DNA of 64,000 bases, from positions 82,452,384-82,516,383 of the forward strand of contig CM043944.1 of NCBI GenBank assembly GCA_014529385.2, read 5' to 3'. The notes beneath the pieces are model-generated. The model was given only the letters and a program-made list of their open reading frames with translations. It ran no database searches and was not told the origin of the DNA. The stretch comes from Adiantum capillus-veneris. Taxonomy: Eukaryota; Streptophyta; Polypodiopsida; Polypodiales; Pteridaceae. This document shows positions 35,350-45,549 of the stretch, in pieces. Positions within the stretch are counted from its first letter, which is position 1; the number at the start of each line of letters is the position of its first letter. A program made the position numbers and the translations under genes.

Positions 35350-35676
35350 GATGAGGTTTCAAACTACATTGATGGAGATGGTCATAGAGGTGCCCAGTTG
35401 GCAGGGACATGGATTCCACTATTGTTATATGCTAATAATATTGCGTTGATTTCTAACTCTTCAGAGGGGATGCAACGTCATTTGGATGCATTGCACAGGT
35501 TTGGTCATGATAGTGGTTTGTCTGTCAACCTTGGCAAAACCAAGGTTATGGTGTTTAACACCCCACAATGGCTTAGGAGATCAGCAGCGGAATTCACATA
35601 TGGTCATGAGACAGTGGCGTATACAGATGCTTACACTTATCTAGGGGTGAACTTTATTGGGCCTATATTTTTGTAG
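35350..35676 (+). pseudogene. LINE reverse transcriptase fragment
   Basis: A plus-strand frame with VSNYIDGDGHRGAQLAG, LLLYANNIALISNSSEGMQR and LSVNLGKTKVMVFNT. This is the catalytic to thumb region of a non-LTR reverse transcriptase. The active-site box should be YADD but reads YANN (GAT GAT changed to AAT AAT), so it is dead. It follows array unit 3 directly and fades after 35676. Confidence 0.8.
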
Positions 35677-36780
35677 CAGGCTACAGTGTCACTTTCACAG
35701 GACACACAATTAGTACAGTTGGTCTAGGCTGGTTCATAGTAGACGGACTCTCTTGGCTGGGCAGTGACACGTGGCAGCAGGGATACGGACGGTGGTCTAG
35801 TGGACATCGTGGCCAGGTCACCACCACTCAACTCAGTTTGGGGATAGATTTAGATGGCTGACAATTATGAGCCATTGGTGGCTCTTTATGGTTGAACATA
35901 TGAGTAGTAGTTGTTGGGTCATCGGATTATCTTCTAGATATATGATCCAGCGTCGTCGTTTTGAGTAGCGAGTCTATACACACAGCACGTCTTCACCATC
36001 CCTGCACATTTGAGCCTCGACACCCCATTGTACCTGTGAGCCAGGACTGGAGCTGAGTGTGCTGCCACGCTAGAGTCTGTATCAGTTCTTTCAGATAGTC
36101 GAGTAATATGTTGTGGTTTGTTGTTGTTGTGTCTCTGTGAGCTCAGTTGTTGTCTATTGTTCCTTTGTTTTCAATCAGTTTTGAGTGAGATTGTCACACA
36201 CATTGCACTGCGGAGCACCCACAGTAGAGAGCATGACACACTATCCGCGCTACAGGTGCTCTCATTTTGGCGATCGCGGTGGGACCTCAACTAAAGTCTC
36301 ACTCTCTGTTGAGATACAAACAGTGAAGCTAGTTGGTTTTTACTCGCCTACCTTGCCTTGCACTGTGTCGTCTGCTAGTCTGTTCTCCTCTCGCCCTGGT
36401 CGAACTGGTCTAGTCCTCTCTCGCCCTTGTCCAACTAGCCCTCGTCCCTGGACTAGTCCTTCCTCGACCCTAGTCTAGTCCTCCTCGTCCCTGGTCCAGT
36501 CTATTCACTTGCCTGGTCTAGTAGAGTCTGGACCTGTCTTCAGCCAATTAAAGCAATTAAAGGTCTTCTTGCCCAAAGCTGTGTTTGGTTGAGCTTTGGT
36601 TGAATTTGTGGTTGCTGGATGACACATACACGGCGGTCATTCGAGCGTCAAAGCGCACTACTGAGTCCTCTGAAGTACTACAATAGAAGACGACCCTTGG
36701 TACCTAATAGAAGTCCATCAACCTCATGACCCATACCTCCACATACGACATCACCCATTCCTTCATCCGGTTCCACATCT
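35677..36780. other. No recognisable gene; possible LTR or leader of element C
   Basis: Contains a C/T-rich block at 36370-36530 with repeated 'ctagtcc' and 'ctcgtccctgg' phrases. I cannot define an LTR end or primer site before the Gag of element C. Confidence 0.4.
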
Positions 36781-36819
36781 TCCACGTCACCTTCCCTAGT
36801 AAAGCTCTCTCCTATTTTG

Positions 36820-37618
36820 TTACAACAGGCTATTGAGCAACGGGCTCCTGAGCAAGAGGCCATGGAGGCGTTGGCGTTTGTTTTGGCCAAGGTAAACATC
36901 AACTTTCCTACCTTCAAGGGACTCTCTTCAAAAGATGCAGACAACCATGCAAGAAGGTTTGTCTCTCTGTGTAGGAGTCGTGGGTCGTGGTCTTAATAGA
37001 GAAGATGCTTATATGGTACTCTTTCCATCTACCTTGGATGGCGTACCAGACAAATGGTACAGTCATTTTGCAAAGAACCATTTTGCAACTTGGGCAGCTT
37101 TGAGACAACAGTTCTGTGCAGCATTCAGGCCAGGTGACTACTAGGAGAAGGTTTTGGATGAGTTGGCCAACATGGTGCTCCAGTCAGAGGAGACTTTTGC
37201 AGAACTTATGACTAAAACCATGTCTCTGGTTGCCAAGGTTCCCCAGCAACCCGGTGAATTTATGGTTAAGAAGTGCATGGAGAAGGCTCTTCCCAAAACT
37301 TCTCACCAAAAACTCCGAGAGAGTCTCCGACCCGACGCCACTCTGGAGGAGTTCGTCGCAGCTGTTACTAGGATAGAGGGGGCTAGGAAGCTGTTCACCA
37401 ACTCCCCTCACATAGAGACCCCTTGTGTGTTTTCGGAAAGTCGTGCTGATCCATTGACTTCTTTTCGTAGGGAACTTGAAGCCCTAAAACTACAACGCAC
37501 TCTTCAAGAGAAGAAATCAATCTCTCTTCGACAGGAGAAACCACCACATCTTGAGGTTTTGGATCAAACCAAGAGAGAGCTAGAAGAGCTTCGTCTCAAC
37601 AGGAGACTAAGGCTATGA
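36820..37618 (+). pseudogene. Element C Gag
   Basis: Text begins VLAKVNINFPTFKGLSSKDA and, after a frameshift near 36965, reads LNREDAYMVLFPSTLDGVPD, FATWAALRQQFCAAFRPGDY, an in-frame TAG at 37141, then ELANMVLQSEETFAELMTK and a charged helical tail to 37618. Gag forms the particle shell that packages element RNA. One frameshift and one stop make it defective. Confidence 0.75.
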
Positions 37619-38196
37619 TATGGTGCAGCTCGTGTCGCTCTCCAGGACATCCTCCACAGGATTGTCCCCTTCGGGCTTATTGCCACTTCTACGAAAAGTC
37701 GGGGCATGAAGACAAGGATTGCTACTATATCAAGGGATTGCAACAAATACAACAAAGTCTAGGTCCTTCTCTCCAACAAGGGATAGCACCTGCATCCAAC
37801 ATGGTTTCACCCTATGGCCATCAAAACCCGATGCCACCTCTACTGACAACACCTCCTATGCAAGGTATGCACAACAACTTTGCATCCCCAAGCTTTTATC
37901 ATGCTAGCACTCCTTCAATTCCCCAAAGATTCTACATGTCAGCATCTGATCCCATGCAGCAAGGATCGAGACCACCTCGCCCCTCCAATAGGCCAATTTT
38001 GTGCTACGGGTGCGGGGAGTATGGACTTTATCAGAGCAAATGTCCATTGCCAGAAGAGCCCCTCCTTGCGAACACTACCCTGAAGCTAAGGATCACTATA
38101 GTAAGGACTACCCAAAACAACGTGTATCCACATCTGCAAGCACAAGCCATAAAAAGCAGGAGATTACATTCCCAAAGGTTAACCTCATCACAGTAA
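37615..38196 (+). pseudogene. Element C nucleocapsid (zinc knuckles)
   Basis: Overlaps the end of the Gag frame by 4 bp. CSSCRSPGHPPQDC is an intact CCHC knuckle. A second, CHFYEKSGHEDKDC, has lost its second Cys. A third, CYGCGEYGLYQSKC, has Leu for His. Between them lies a Pro/Gln/Ser/Met-rich linker. The frame runs into the hAT element at 38201. Confidence 0.75.
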
Positions 38197-38568
38197 GCAC
38201 CATAGTTTTTTTGAGACGCGTCCGATTGCCCGATCGGGCTTCCTCACGCGTGCGCGCATGGTTGCCGCATGGTTGTTGTTTTCGGACGCGAGCAAGGCAG
38301 TTTTTGACGCGCTGGCAAAAAACCCCCAATTTCTCAAATGTGGCCCAAAACGCCTCTGCGCGATTTATTAAAAACCTGCAGCCATCCCGTTTCTGCACAC
38401 AGAGTCCCCATCGAAGCTTGAGAGTCGAAAGGACTCGAGACCGCGAGCCGGGAGCCCTACCCAATGCCCACACTCTGCTGATTCTTCACCTACACCGTCC
38501 GTTACTCGTGAGGCCTCCACTTTGTCAAGGTTTGCAATGTGCACCTTGCAAGTTTGCAGAATCCATAT

Positions 38569-38989
38569 GGGCCGAGTGAAGCGTCCCGAATGGCAGTATG
38601 TAGAACAATTGAAGCCTCAAAAGAAAGGGAAATTTACATGTAAATGCAAGTATTGTGGGCATACTTGAGACGGCGGTCCCTCCCGTATTCGTGCACATTT
38701 ATTGTCCCTCTCTGGCTATGGTGTAGGCCCATGTGGACTAGTGCCAGAGGACGTCAAAGAGGTGGTCACAAGATTGCATGTAGATGTACAAAATGATGGG
38801 AAGGACCCAAATGCATTTGTAGATGCCTTGGTGGATGATTTGGGAGCTCTCTGCCTCAGGCTCAATGAGTACACATGCATCAAGGAGTGCTTATGTAAGT
38901 GCCACTGGGACTTTGGCTTCCAAATCAAATGTGGGGTCCTCGAGCAAGAAGAGGAAGGTTGCACAAGGGCCCTTGGTAAGTGCATTTAG
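38569..38989 (+). pseudogene. BED zinc-finger N-terminus of the hAT transposase, interrupted
   Basis: A frame separate from the main one gives QLKPQKKGKFTCKCKYCG, then a TGA, then GGPSRIRAHLLSLSGYGVGP. CxxC...(R)xRAHL is the plant hAT BED-finger pattern that binds transposon ends. It continues to about residue ALVDDLGAL before losing resemblance. Continuity with the transposase frame needs a frameshift or spliced intron near 38.85-38.9 kb, so either the TGA and shift are mutations or part of this is intronic. Confidence 0.6.
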
Positions 38990-40739
38990 CTTGCAAGCAC
39001 GCAAGCAAGCAGATCAAGCCTTGCGCAGGTTTTTTTATGCAGAGGACATTCCTGAATGGGAAGTGCGGTGTCCTTTCTTTTTGGAAATAGTCAAGGCAAT
39101 TGGACAAGTTGGTCCATCTTATGTGCCTCCCACATACAATGCTTTGCGCACCACAGAGTTAAATGATGAGGTCAAATGCATTGGTCATGAGATCATGGGT
39201 GTGCGCGAGAAATGGAAAAAACATGGATGCACAATTGTATGTGATGGATGGTCTGACACTAGACGCAGGTCTATCGTTAACTTTCTTGCATGCTCTATAC
39301 ATGGTTCTGTGTTTTTGAAATCTGTGGACACATCTGGGGAGACAAAGACATCAGAATTTATTTTCAAGCAGCTTAAGGATGTGATTATTGGGGTAGGACC
39401 CTCCAATGTTGTGCAGGTATGCATGGACACTGCAACTAATTGTGTTGGGGCCGGGCAAATGGTGGAAGAGAAATGGAAACACATTTTTTTCACGAGGTGT
39501 GCATGCCATTGCTTGGACCTCTTGTTTGAGGATATTGGGAAGCTCCCTTGGATTGCAAAAATTCTTGAAGATGCAACAAAGGTTGTCACATTTGTCACAA
39601 GGAAGTCCACTGTCTTGGCATTGTTTCGAATGCTTAGCAAGAAGGAATTGTTGAAGCCATCGGCCACTCGATTTGCCTACTACTTCATCATGTTGGCTAG
39701 CCTTGTGGATGAGAGATGTATGCAAGGTGTGCGTAGGCTTATGATTGATGCAAAATTTGTGAAAATGAAGGCATCTAGGACTGCAAAGGCCATAGTGGTC
39801 TCGGACATTGTGTTTAATGCTTCCTTTTGGCAAGAGGCCAAGTTGATTTTGAAGATTTGTGCTCCCATCTTGAAGATACTTCGTTTGGCTGATAGGAAAG
39901 GAGTCACTATGGGGCTTGTGTATGAGCTTACGGATTGCATGGTTGAGCAAATTCAAAAAATGCAAGGTATTGATGCGGCAAGGATGCAAGAGATCAAGGA
40001 CGTATGCGTTGATAGATGGAATATAATGCACACACCATTGCATGTTGTGGGATACTTGTTGCATCCTATATGGCGAGGAAGAGGGCAATTCAATGACAGT
40101 GAGGTTCATGACGGGTGGATGACATTTTTGGACAGGTATACCAAGGGTGATTTGACCATGCAGGGTACCCTCATTGATGAGTTGGACACTTTCCTCACTG
40201 AAAGAAAGTCATTTGCTCATCCTATTGCAAAGGATCCAAAGAGAATGCAAGAGGGTGTAAAATGGTGGGAGACTTTTGGGACTTGCACGCCCACATTGCA
40301 GACTCTTGCACTTAAGGTGCTTTCTCAAGGGATATGTGCCTCTCCATGTGAGAGAAATTGGAGCACCTTCTCTCTCATTCACACCAAGAGAAGAAATAGG
40401 TTACTTGCTGCTCATACCGAGAAGCTTGTCTACATACACACCAACTTGAGGCTCTTATGCAAGATCAAAGAGCGTGGCTATGAGAGAATGGAGGTGACAT
40501 TGGAGATGCTTAACAAAGAGAAGGATGAGGAGCGCTTGCTTGAGTTGCAGGAGATTCAGGAGGCTATTGCACAGAGCACTGATGATGTTATGGAGTCTCT
40601 TCCGATTAGCATGCCCAGTGATATTGCGACTTCATGCTCCGTTGTTGAGGATGAGGCTTGGGATGAGGATGAGGATGACGATGAGGATGATGAGGGTGAT
40701 GATGATGAGGAGGAGGAGGTGGCCTTTGATGAGAGTTAG
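38823..40739 (+). CDS. hAT-family transposase (DUF659 and hAT C-terminal dimerisation domain)
   Basis: 638 residues without a stop. Residues ~48-100 are a linker after the BED finger (KRKVAQGPLVSAFSLQARKQ). DUF659 covers ~105-250, with CDGWSDTRRRS (Asp141), VCMDTATNC (Asp202) and CACHCLDLL. The hAT C-terminal domain covers ~470-545, with WWETFG and CERNWSTFSL (Glu510, the position of the third catalytic acid in the family). The tail is Asp/Glu-rich. It would cut and paste elements with matching ends. The first ~35 residues look like shifted-frame text, so the true start is probably upstream in the BED frame. Confidence 0.88.
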   Translation: MPWWMIWELSASGSMSTHASRSAYVSATGTLASKSNVGSSSKKRKVAQGPLVSAFSLQARKQADQALRRFFYAEDIPEWEVRCPFFLEIVKAIGQVGPSYVPPTYNALRTTELNDEVKCIGHEIMGVREKWKKHGCTIVCDGWSDTRRRSIVNFLACSIHGSVFLKSVDTSGETKTSEFIFKQLKDVIIGVGPSNVVQVCMDTATNCVGAGQMVEEKWKHIFFTRCACHCLDLLFEDIGKLPWIAKILEDATKVVTFVTRKSTVLALFRMLSKKELLKPSATRFAYYFIMLASLVDERCMQGVRRLMIDAKFVKMKASRTAKAIVVSDIVFNASFWQEAKLILKICAPILKILRLADRKGVTMGLVYELTDCMVEQIQKMQGIDAARMQEIKDVCVDRWNIMHTPLHVVGYLLHPIWRGRGQFNDSEVHDGWMTFLDRYTKGDLTMQGTLIDELDTFLTERKSFAHPIAKDPKRMQEGVKWWETFGTCTPTLQTLALKVLSQGICASPCERNWSTFSLIHTKRRNRLLAAHTEKLVYIHTNLRLLCKIKERGYERMEVTLEMLNKEKDEERLLELQEIQEAIAQSTDDVMESLPISMPSDIATSCSVVEDEAWDEDEDDDEDDEGDDDEEEEVAFDES

Positions 40740-41579
40740 AGCTCATTGCATTTTGCTCTAGCCTCGGTCCTGACTCCTCTTAGCTCTATTTATGTTTTGG
40801 ATTCACTATTTAGCATCGAGCGGCTGGACTCCACCCTCTAGGCTCTATTTATGTTTTGTCATTTGAATTTTGGAGTACTCAGTACTCAGTACACAGTCTT
40901 GTTGGTTTTGGAGGCTCCATATTTTTCCATCTAGTACGATCATGATTCATTGATGTATCTATTGATCAGAAATCTTGATCTGTTTCTCGGCTCCCGACTC
41001 CTTGATTTAGCTAGATTCTACATTTTCTATGATGTTTTAATGCATTAGGTGGCTTTGGGCTACTCTCTAGAGTCTAGTGTTTTAATTTTAATTGCTATTT
41101 GTTATGAGATATATATATATACACTAATTTTTTAGTGCCGTATGGTATTCCACGTATGGAATCTTCGGGGGTCTAAATCGGGCTTATATCGGGCTTCCAT
41201 ACCCGCCCGAGTGAGACGCATGGTTGCCGCAAAAAAAACTATGGTAAACACCATTCCACAGGCCCCGCCTTCCACTCTTGTAGTTGCCTCTCGAGAAGGG
41301 TTGAAGCAGGTGGAAGAGCCGGTTGGTGTGCTCACACGGGCACAGAGAGCTGCTCTTGGTCTCAGCCTCCCTGGCGGTCCAATTTTTTCGTCTCCAATTC
41401 CACAAATGAGTCAAACTCCCTTAGTAGCTGAAAAACCAGCAGGTAGTGCCAAGTGCCAACCCACCTCTTTTCTATCAGATATTGATGGTGATTTCATGAA
41501 AGCAGTTGAGGACTTGCAGAAGCTTAAGATACCGGAGTAAGATCTGATCAAAAGAGACAATCCTACAGCAGAGTCTATC

Positions 41580-42320
41580 TTGAAAAACACCTTTCAGCAA
41601 GCGTCACTGTACGACATGCTTCGACTTGATGCAAATTTTCGAAGTGACACCCTTTCCATCATCCAGTCTCCGTATCCTGATGCAGGGCCTAGTGGCGGGC
41701 ACCTACCTGTGCAGCCCTTAAGGTCCTACATGATTTCTTATCCAGCTGCTCCCCTCACCGACTACAAAAGTCCTTGTCTCACTGTGTCTATTCTTGGGCA
41801 TCATTTCTCAGGAGTCATAGGGGATGGTGGATCTGGGATACACCTGATGCCAGAATTTACTATGTTGGCCTTAGGTCTGCAGCCTACCCGCCCTGCTCCA
41901 TTCACTGTTACATTGGCGGACCAGAGGACAGTCTACCCTGTGGGCATAGTAGAGAAGGAGCCTCTGAAGGTACAAGACTTCACATTTAGCTGGGATTTTG
42001 TGGTGGTCAGTCTTCCTCACGTGCAGGGAGGATTTCCTTTGCTTATTGGTAGACCATGGTTGCGGCATACTAAGGCACTTCATGATTGGGAAAACGACAC
42101 CATGTGGATACATACTCTTGGCTCCCCCAAGCAACCAATTCGGCTCGAAGGAGGTGTGGATCCAGTGGTTCATCACAGCTCATTGTTAGTACAATCGAAC
42201 CCCGACCTGAGCAGCCCATCCCACCTGACAGGTCTGATAAAGACATACTGCAGTGGTTGGAAGCTACCACCTCGATGCCATGCTATGCGGTCTCTATTCA
42301 AACCTCACCTGTGCCGGTAA
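41580..42320 (+). pseudogene. Element C aspartic protease region
   Basis: A 246-residue frame. The protease core has SGVIGDGGSGIHLMPEF near residue 78; the catalytic Asp is followed by GGS instead of the usual S/TG, as in several plant gypsy lineages. LLIGRPWLR follows near residue 155. The enzyme would cleave the polyprotein. 41142-41540 just upstream is the protein's N-terminal part (VVASREGLKQVEEPVGVL), in another frame and starting at the hAT junction. Confidence 0.75.
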
Positions 42321-42787
42321 CACTCTCTCTCCCAGCTCCTCAGGCGGACACCAGTGTCCCAAGCCCTACAGCAGAAAGTGTGTCAGTCGAAGAAGTAAGT
42401 GTGTTAGTCCCTGATTCCCATGATTCAAGCGTTCCTCTGATGGTACCCGTCGGCCTTGGTGAACCTATAACACATCACCGAAGGAGGAAGAAATCTCCTC
42501 TGCATGAACTCGCCAATGATTTCCCCCTTCCTCTAACATCTCCCAGGTCGGACGCCCCGCCCCCTCAAAAGCACTCTGCTATGTCTATGTCTGAAGATTT
42601 ACCCTTCGAGGAGCTTCCACCAGGATGGTTGCAAGAAGAGTATGCAGAGTTTCCAATCGATCAAACACCAGCCCATGATGTCTCGAAGCACCCTCAACTT
42701 CCGAAATACCCTCCACAGTTACACCTCCTAACCCGATCAAAAAAGTCAACCTCGGCAACCCTGACAACTCTCAGCACGTCCTCTTAG
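42086..42787 (+). pseudogene. Element C protease-RT linker
   Basis: A 233-residue frame overlapping the protease frame. From about residue 30 it reads STIEPRPEQPIPPDRSDKDI, then Pro/Ser-rich text with THHRRRKKS and LPPGWLQEEYAEFP. It shifts frame near 42740 into the text leading to RT (NLGNPDN...). No enzyme domain. Confidence 0.55.
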
Positions 42788-42809
42788 CAGCTTGGTTATG
42801 GGAGCATCC

Positions 42810-43500
42810 CACATTACTTGATCAGGTAGTTTCTTTTATACACTCTTTTAAAGATGTTTTTGCTTGGTCCTACAAGGATTTGGAAGGGATCCCACCAGAA
42901 TGGGGTGTCCACACTATCCCTTTGGTTGAAGGGTCTGAGCCTGTCAGAGACCGAGCTTACAAGCTCAACCCAAAGTATGCAGAGGCTGTAAAGTCAAAGC
43001 TTGAAAAAATGCAAGAGGCGGGGATCATTGTACCTGTGGAGCACTCTGAGTGGTTATCACCCATGGTGATAGCGCCTAAGAAGCAGTCCACTAAAATCCA
43101 TGTGCGCGTAGATTACCGCACTCTGAACAAGGTAACTATCCCAAATGGTTTTCCCAAACCTTTCACTGAGCGTGTGCTCGAAGATGTAGCAAGGCATGTA
43201 TTGTACAGTTTCATGGATGGGTTCAGTGGATACAATCAGTTGGGCATCCATCTAGGTGATCAGCTTAAAACAGCCTTTGTGACTCCCTGAAGTATTTTTA
43301 TCTACACTAGGATGTCATTTGGGTTGAAAACACTCCACCTTCCTTCAATCGAGCAGTATATCTTATATTATGTCCTTTACTTACGGATCATCTTCGCATC
43401 TTCATGGACAATTTTTGGACCTTCTCAGATGCCCAATGTTCAACCCCTTTGGAAAATCTAGAGGAGCACCTCGTACAGCTCTCTACTGTCTTCTCGCGTG
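42810..43500 (+). pseudogene. Element C reverse transcriptase, broken
   Basis: WSYKDLEGIPPEWGVHTIPL begins the domain. SEWLSPMVIAPKK, VRVDYRTLNKVTIPNGFPKP and MDGFSGYNQLGIHLGDQLKT are typical RT fingers/palm text up to a stop at 43290. After frameshifts, MSFGLK and IFMDNFWTFSD follow. The active-site box should end in two Asp but has Asp-Asn, so the polymerase is inactive apart from the stops. Confidence 0.8.
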
Positions 43501-43689
43501 CAAAGAGGCACGCCTAAAGCTCAATCATAACAAATGTCATTTTTTGGTCACTGAGGACACACTTCTAGGCCATGTGGTGTCTACCAAAGGTTTAGCGCCT
43601 GACCCAAAGAAGATCGTGGCCATCTTGAAGTTACCACCTCCCATCAACCCGAAAGGTGTTCAAAGCTTTGTAGGCCACACAGGCTATCA

Positions 43690-44240
43690 TTGCAGGTTTA
43701 TACGAATGTATGCACAGGTGGCTCAACCATTGACCCGACCACTAGTGCTACTGTACCCTTCCAATGGTCAAAACCTAAGGCTGAAGCATTTGCATACCTC
43801 AAAAAACGCCTCACTGAAGCACCTAATCTAGTGGCTCCAGATTGGTCTCTACCTTTTCATGTGCATACTGATGCTAGTCAACTGGCTGTGGAGGCTGTGC
43901 TGACTCAGCCTAGTAAGGAGTACAACCTAGATCGCCATGTTCACTATGCTAGTCGCCTGCTCACCAAAGCAGAGCGCAACTACACCACCACAGAAAGGGA
44001 AGGTTTGGCTATGGTATTCTTTACAGATGTTTCGTCATTACCTGTTAGGGGTTCACTTCACTATCATCACGGATCATCATGCGCTACGCTATCTTTTGAA
44101 TAAACCCCAAGTTGCAGGAAGAGTCTAGAGCTGGCTACTCATATTCCAAGAATTCGATTTCGAAGTAGTTCTTAGTCCAGGCAAGAGGCATGTCATGGCC
44201 GACTATCTCTCTCGCATACATACAGGTGAGCCCGATACTA
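43690..44240 (+). pseudogene. Element C RNase H
   Basis: WSLPFHVHTDASQLAVEAVL has the first catalytic Asp. HYASRLLTKAERNYTTTERE follows, then, shifted, FTIITDHHALRYLLNKPQVA and PGKRHVMADYLSRI. RNase H would remove the RNA strand during cDNA synthesis. At least two frameshifts and a stop interrupt it. Confidence 0.75.
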
Positions 44241-44307
44241 AGATTGATGATGACGTTCCGGATAGTCATCTCTTTAAGATCGACAGGGCCCAGAATGGTA
44301 TGGAGAT

Positions 44308-45180
44308 GTGTTACATCTGCCCTCTACTAGCCTATATCTTGAGAATGCTTCTCCCTTGCAAAAAAGAAGACTCTTGTTGAAGTCTAGACCATTTTCTATG
44401 ATTGGTGGACAGCTCTACAAATCTGGGACAAATGGTGTGCTGTGCAGGTGCGTCTCCCGTCATGAAGTAGACCACATTTTGGAGGATGCACACAGTGATT
44501 CTACAGGTGGCCACTACCCTGGTCACATCACGGCGCAAAAAATCTTACAAACCGGCTTATGGTGGCCCTATATATTTAGAGATGCTATTGCTCATGTCAA
44601 GATTTGTGATGTCTGTCAGCGATGTGCGCCCAAGCCTAGCAAGCAATCCAATCACCCTCTGCAGGTATCTATGGCGTGGTTGCCCTTTGAGCGATGGGGC
44701 TTAAACTTTATTGGTCCAGTTACTCCACCTGCTCAACCCGGCAATCGTAAGTATCTCCTGGTAGCAACGGATTATGCAAACAAAGTGGGCCGAAGTGGTG
44801 GCTACCATCGACCATACAGCCGCCACTGTCGCAAAATTTTTGTATGAAAATAGTTTTTGCAAGTTTGGGTGCCCTCTGGAAATCACCAGTGATCGAGGTA
44901 GTCATTGAGTCAACGACCTGAACTCCACACTTTTCACGAACTACAAGATTTTTCATCCCAAATCTTGCTCTTACTATCCTAGAGCAAATGGGCAAGCTGA
45001 GAGCACTAACAAAGTGCTGATCACACTTCTCAGAAAAGCTTGTCACCTGCATCCAACGTCTTGGGCTCAGGCTATCCTCGGCACAGTTTGGGCTTATCGC
45101 ACCTCCTTCAAGGCAACCACTAACTACACCCCCTTCCAACTAGCTTTCGGTCTAGAAGCAATTTGCACCATATGAGTTCA
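44308..45180 (+). pseudogene. Element C integrase, broken
   Basis: A zinc-binding region (HILEDAHSDSTGGHYPGH...CDVCQRC) is followed by the core. FERWGLNFIGPV has Asn where the first catalytic Asp should be. After a frameshift come EITSDRGSH (second Asp), YYPRANGQAESTNKVL (Glu) and TTNYTPFQLAFGLEAI. Stops separate the pieces. The text continues weakly to 45549. Confidence 0.78.
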
Positions 45181-45549
45181 ACTGAGGTTTAGCAAGAGTG
45201 GGAAGTGTTCGTTGTCACAACGGGGATTGCTTCCGCAAACCTCTCTCGTCTCTCAATGTTAGAAGAAAACAGGATATTAGCTTCACATGCTCTCCAAGCC
45301 GAGCAACTTCGTCGCAAATTGTGGCATGATCGCTATCTCAGAAAACCGAAAATAACGCACGGAACACTGGCGCTACTCTATCAAGCTAAATATCTAAAAA
45401 AAACTACGAAAATGGTTCCAGCCTGGCAAGGGCCATTCATGGTACAAGAGATTTTGCCACAGGGGGCTGTCCAGTTAGTCACTCTGGCAAGCGTTCCTTT
45501 GCCACTCGTAAATGGATCAAGAATTAAGTGCTATCACTCACTTCCCTAA

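Larger units (their letters stand above)
38193..41251 (+). mobile_element. hAT DNA transposon with 8-bp target duplication
   Basis: The element spans 38201-41243 (3,043 bp), inserted in element C between nucleocapsid and protease. The ends are inverted: CATAGTTTTTTT at the left and its complement AAAAAAACTATG at the right. Target duplications are GTAAGCAC (38193-38200) and GTAAACAC (41244-41251), 8 bp with one later change, the size typical of hAT. Subterminal direct repeats GCATGGTTGCCGC lie at 38256-38268 and 41218-41230, and 'atcgggctt' recurs at both ends; these may bind the transposase. It carries one long transposase frame. Confidence 0.92.

Noticed and set aside
38823-38930. First ~35 residues of the hAT transposase frame as true N-terminus
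   Set aside because: They overlap the BED-frame text in another phase and show no family resemblance; the true start is probably upstream.
39185-40109. Long minus-strand frames opposite the hAT transposase
   Set aside because: They are shadows of the conserved transposase frame.
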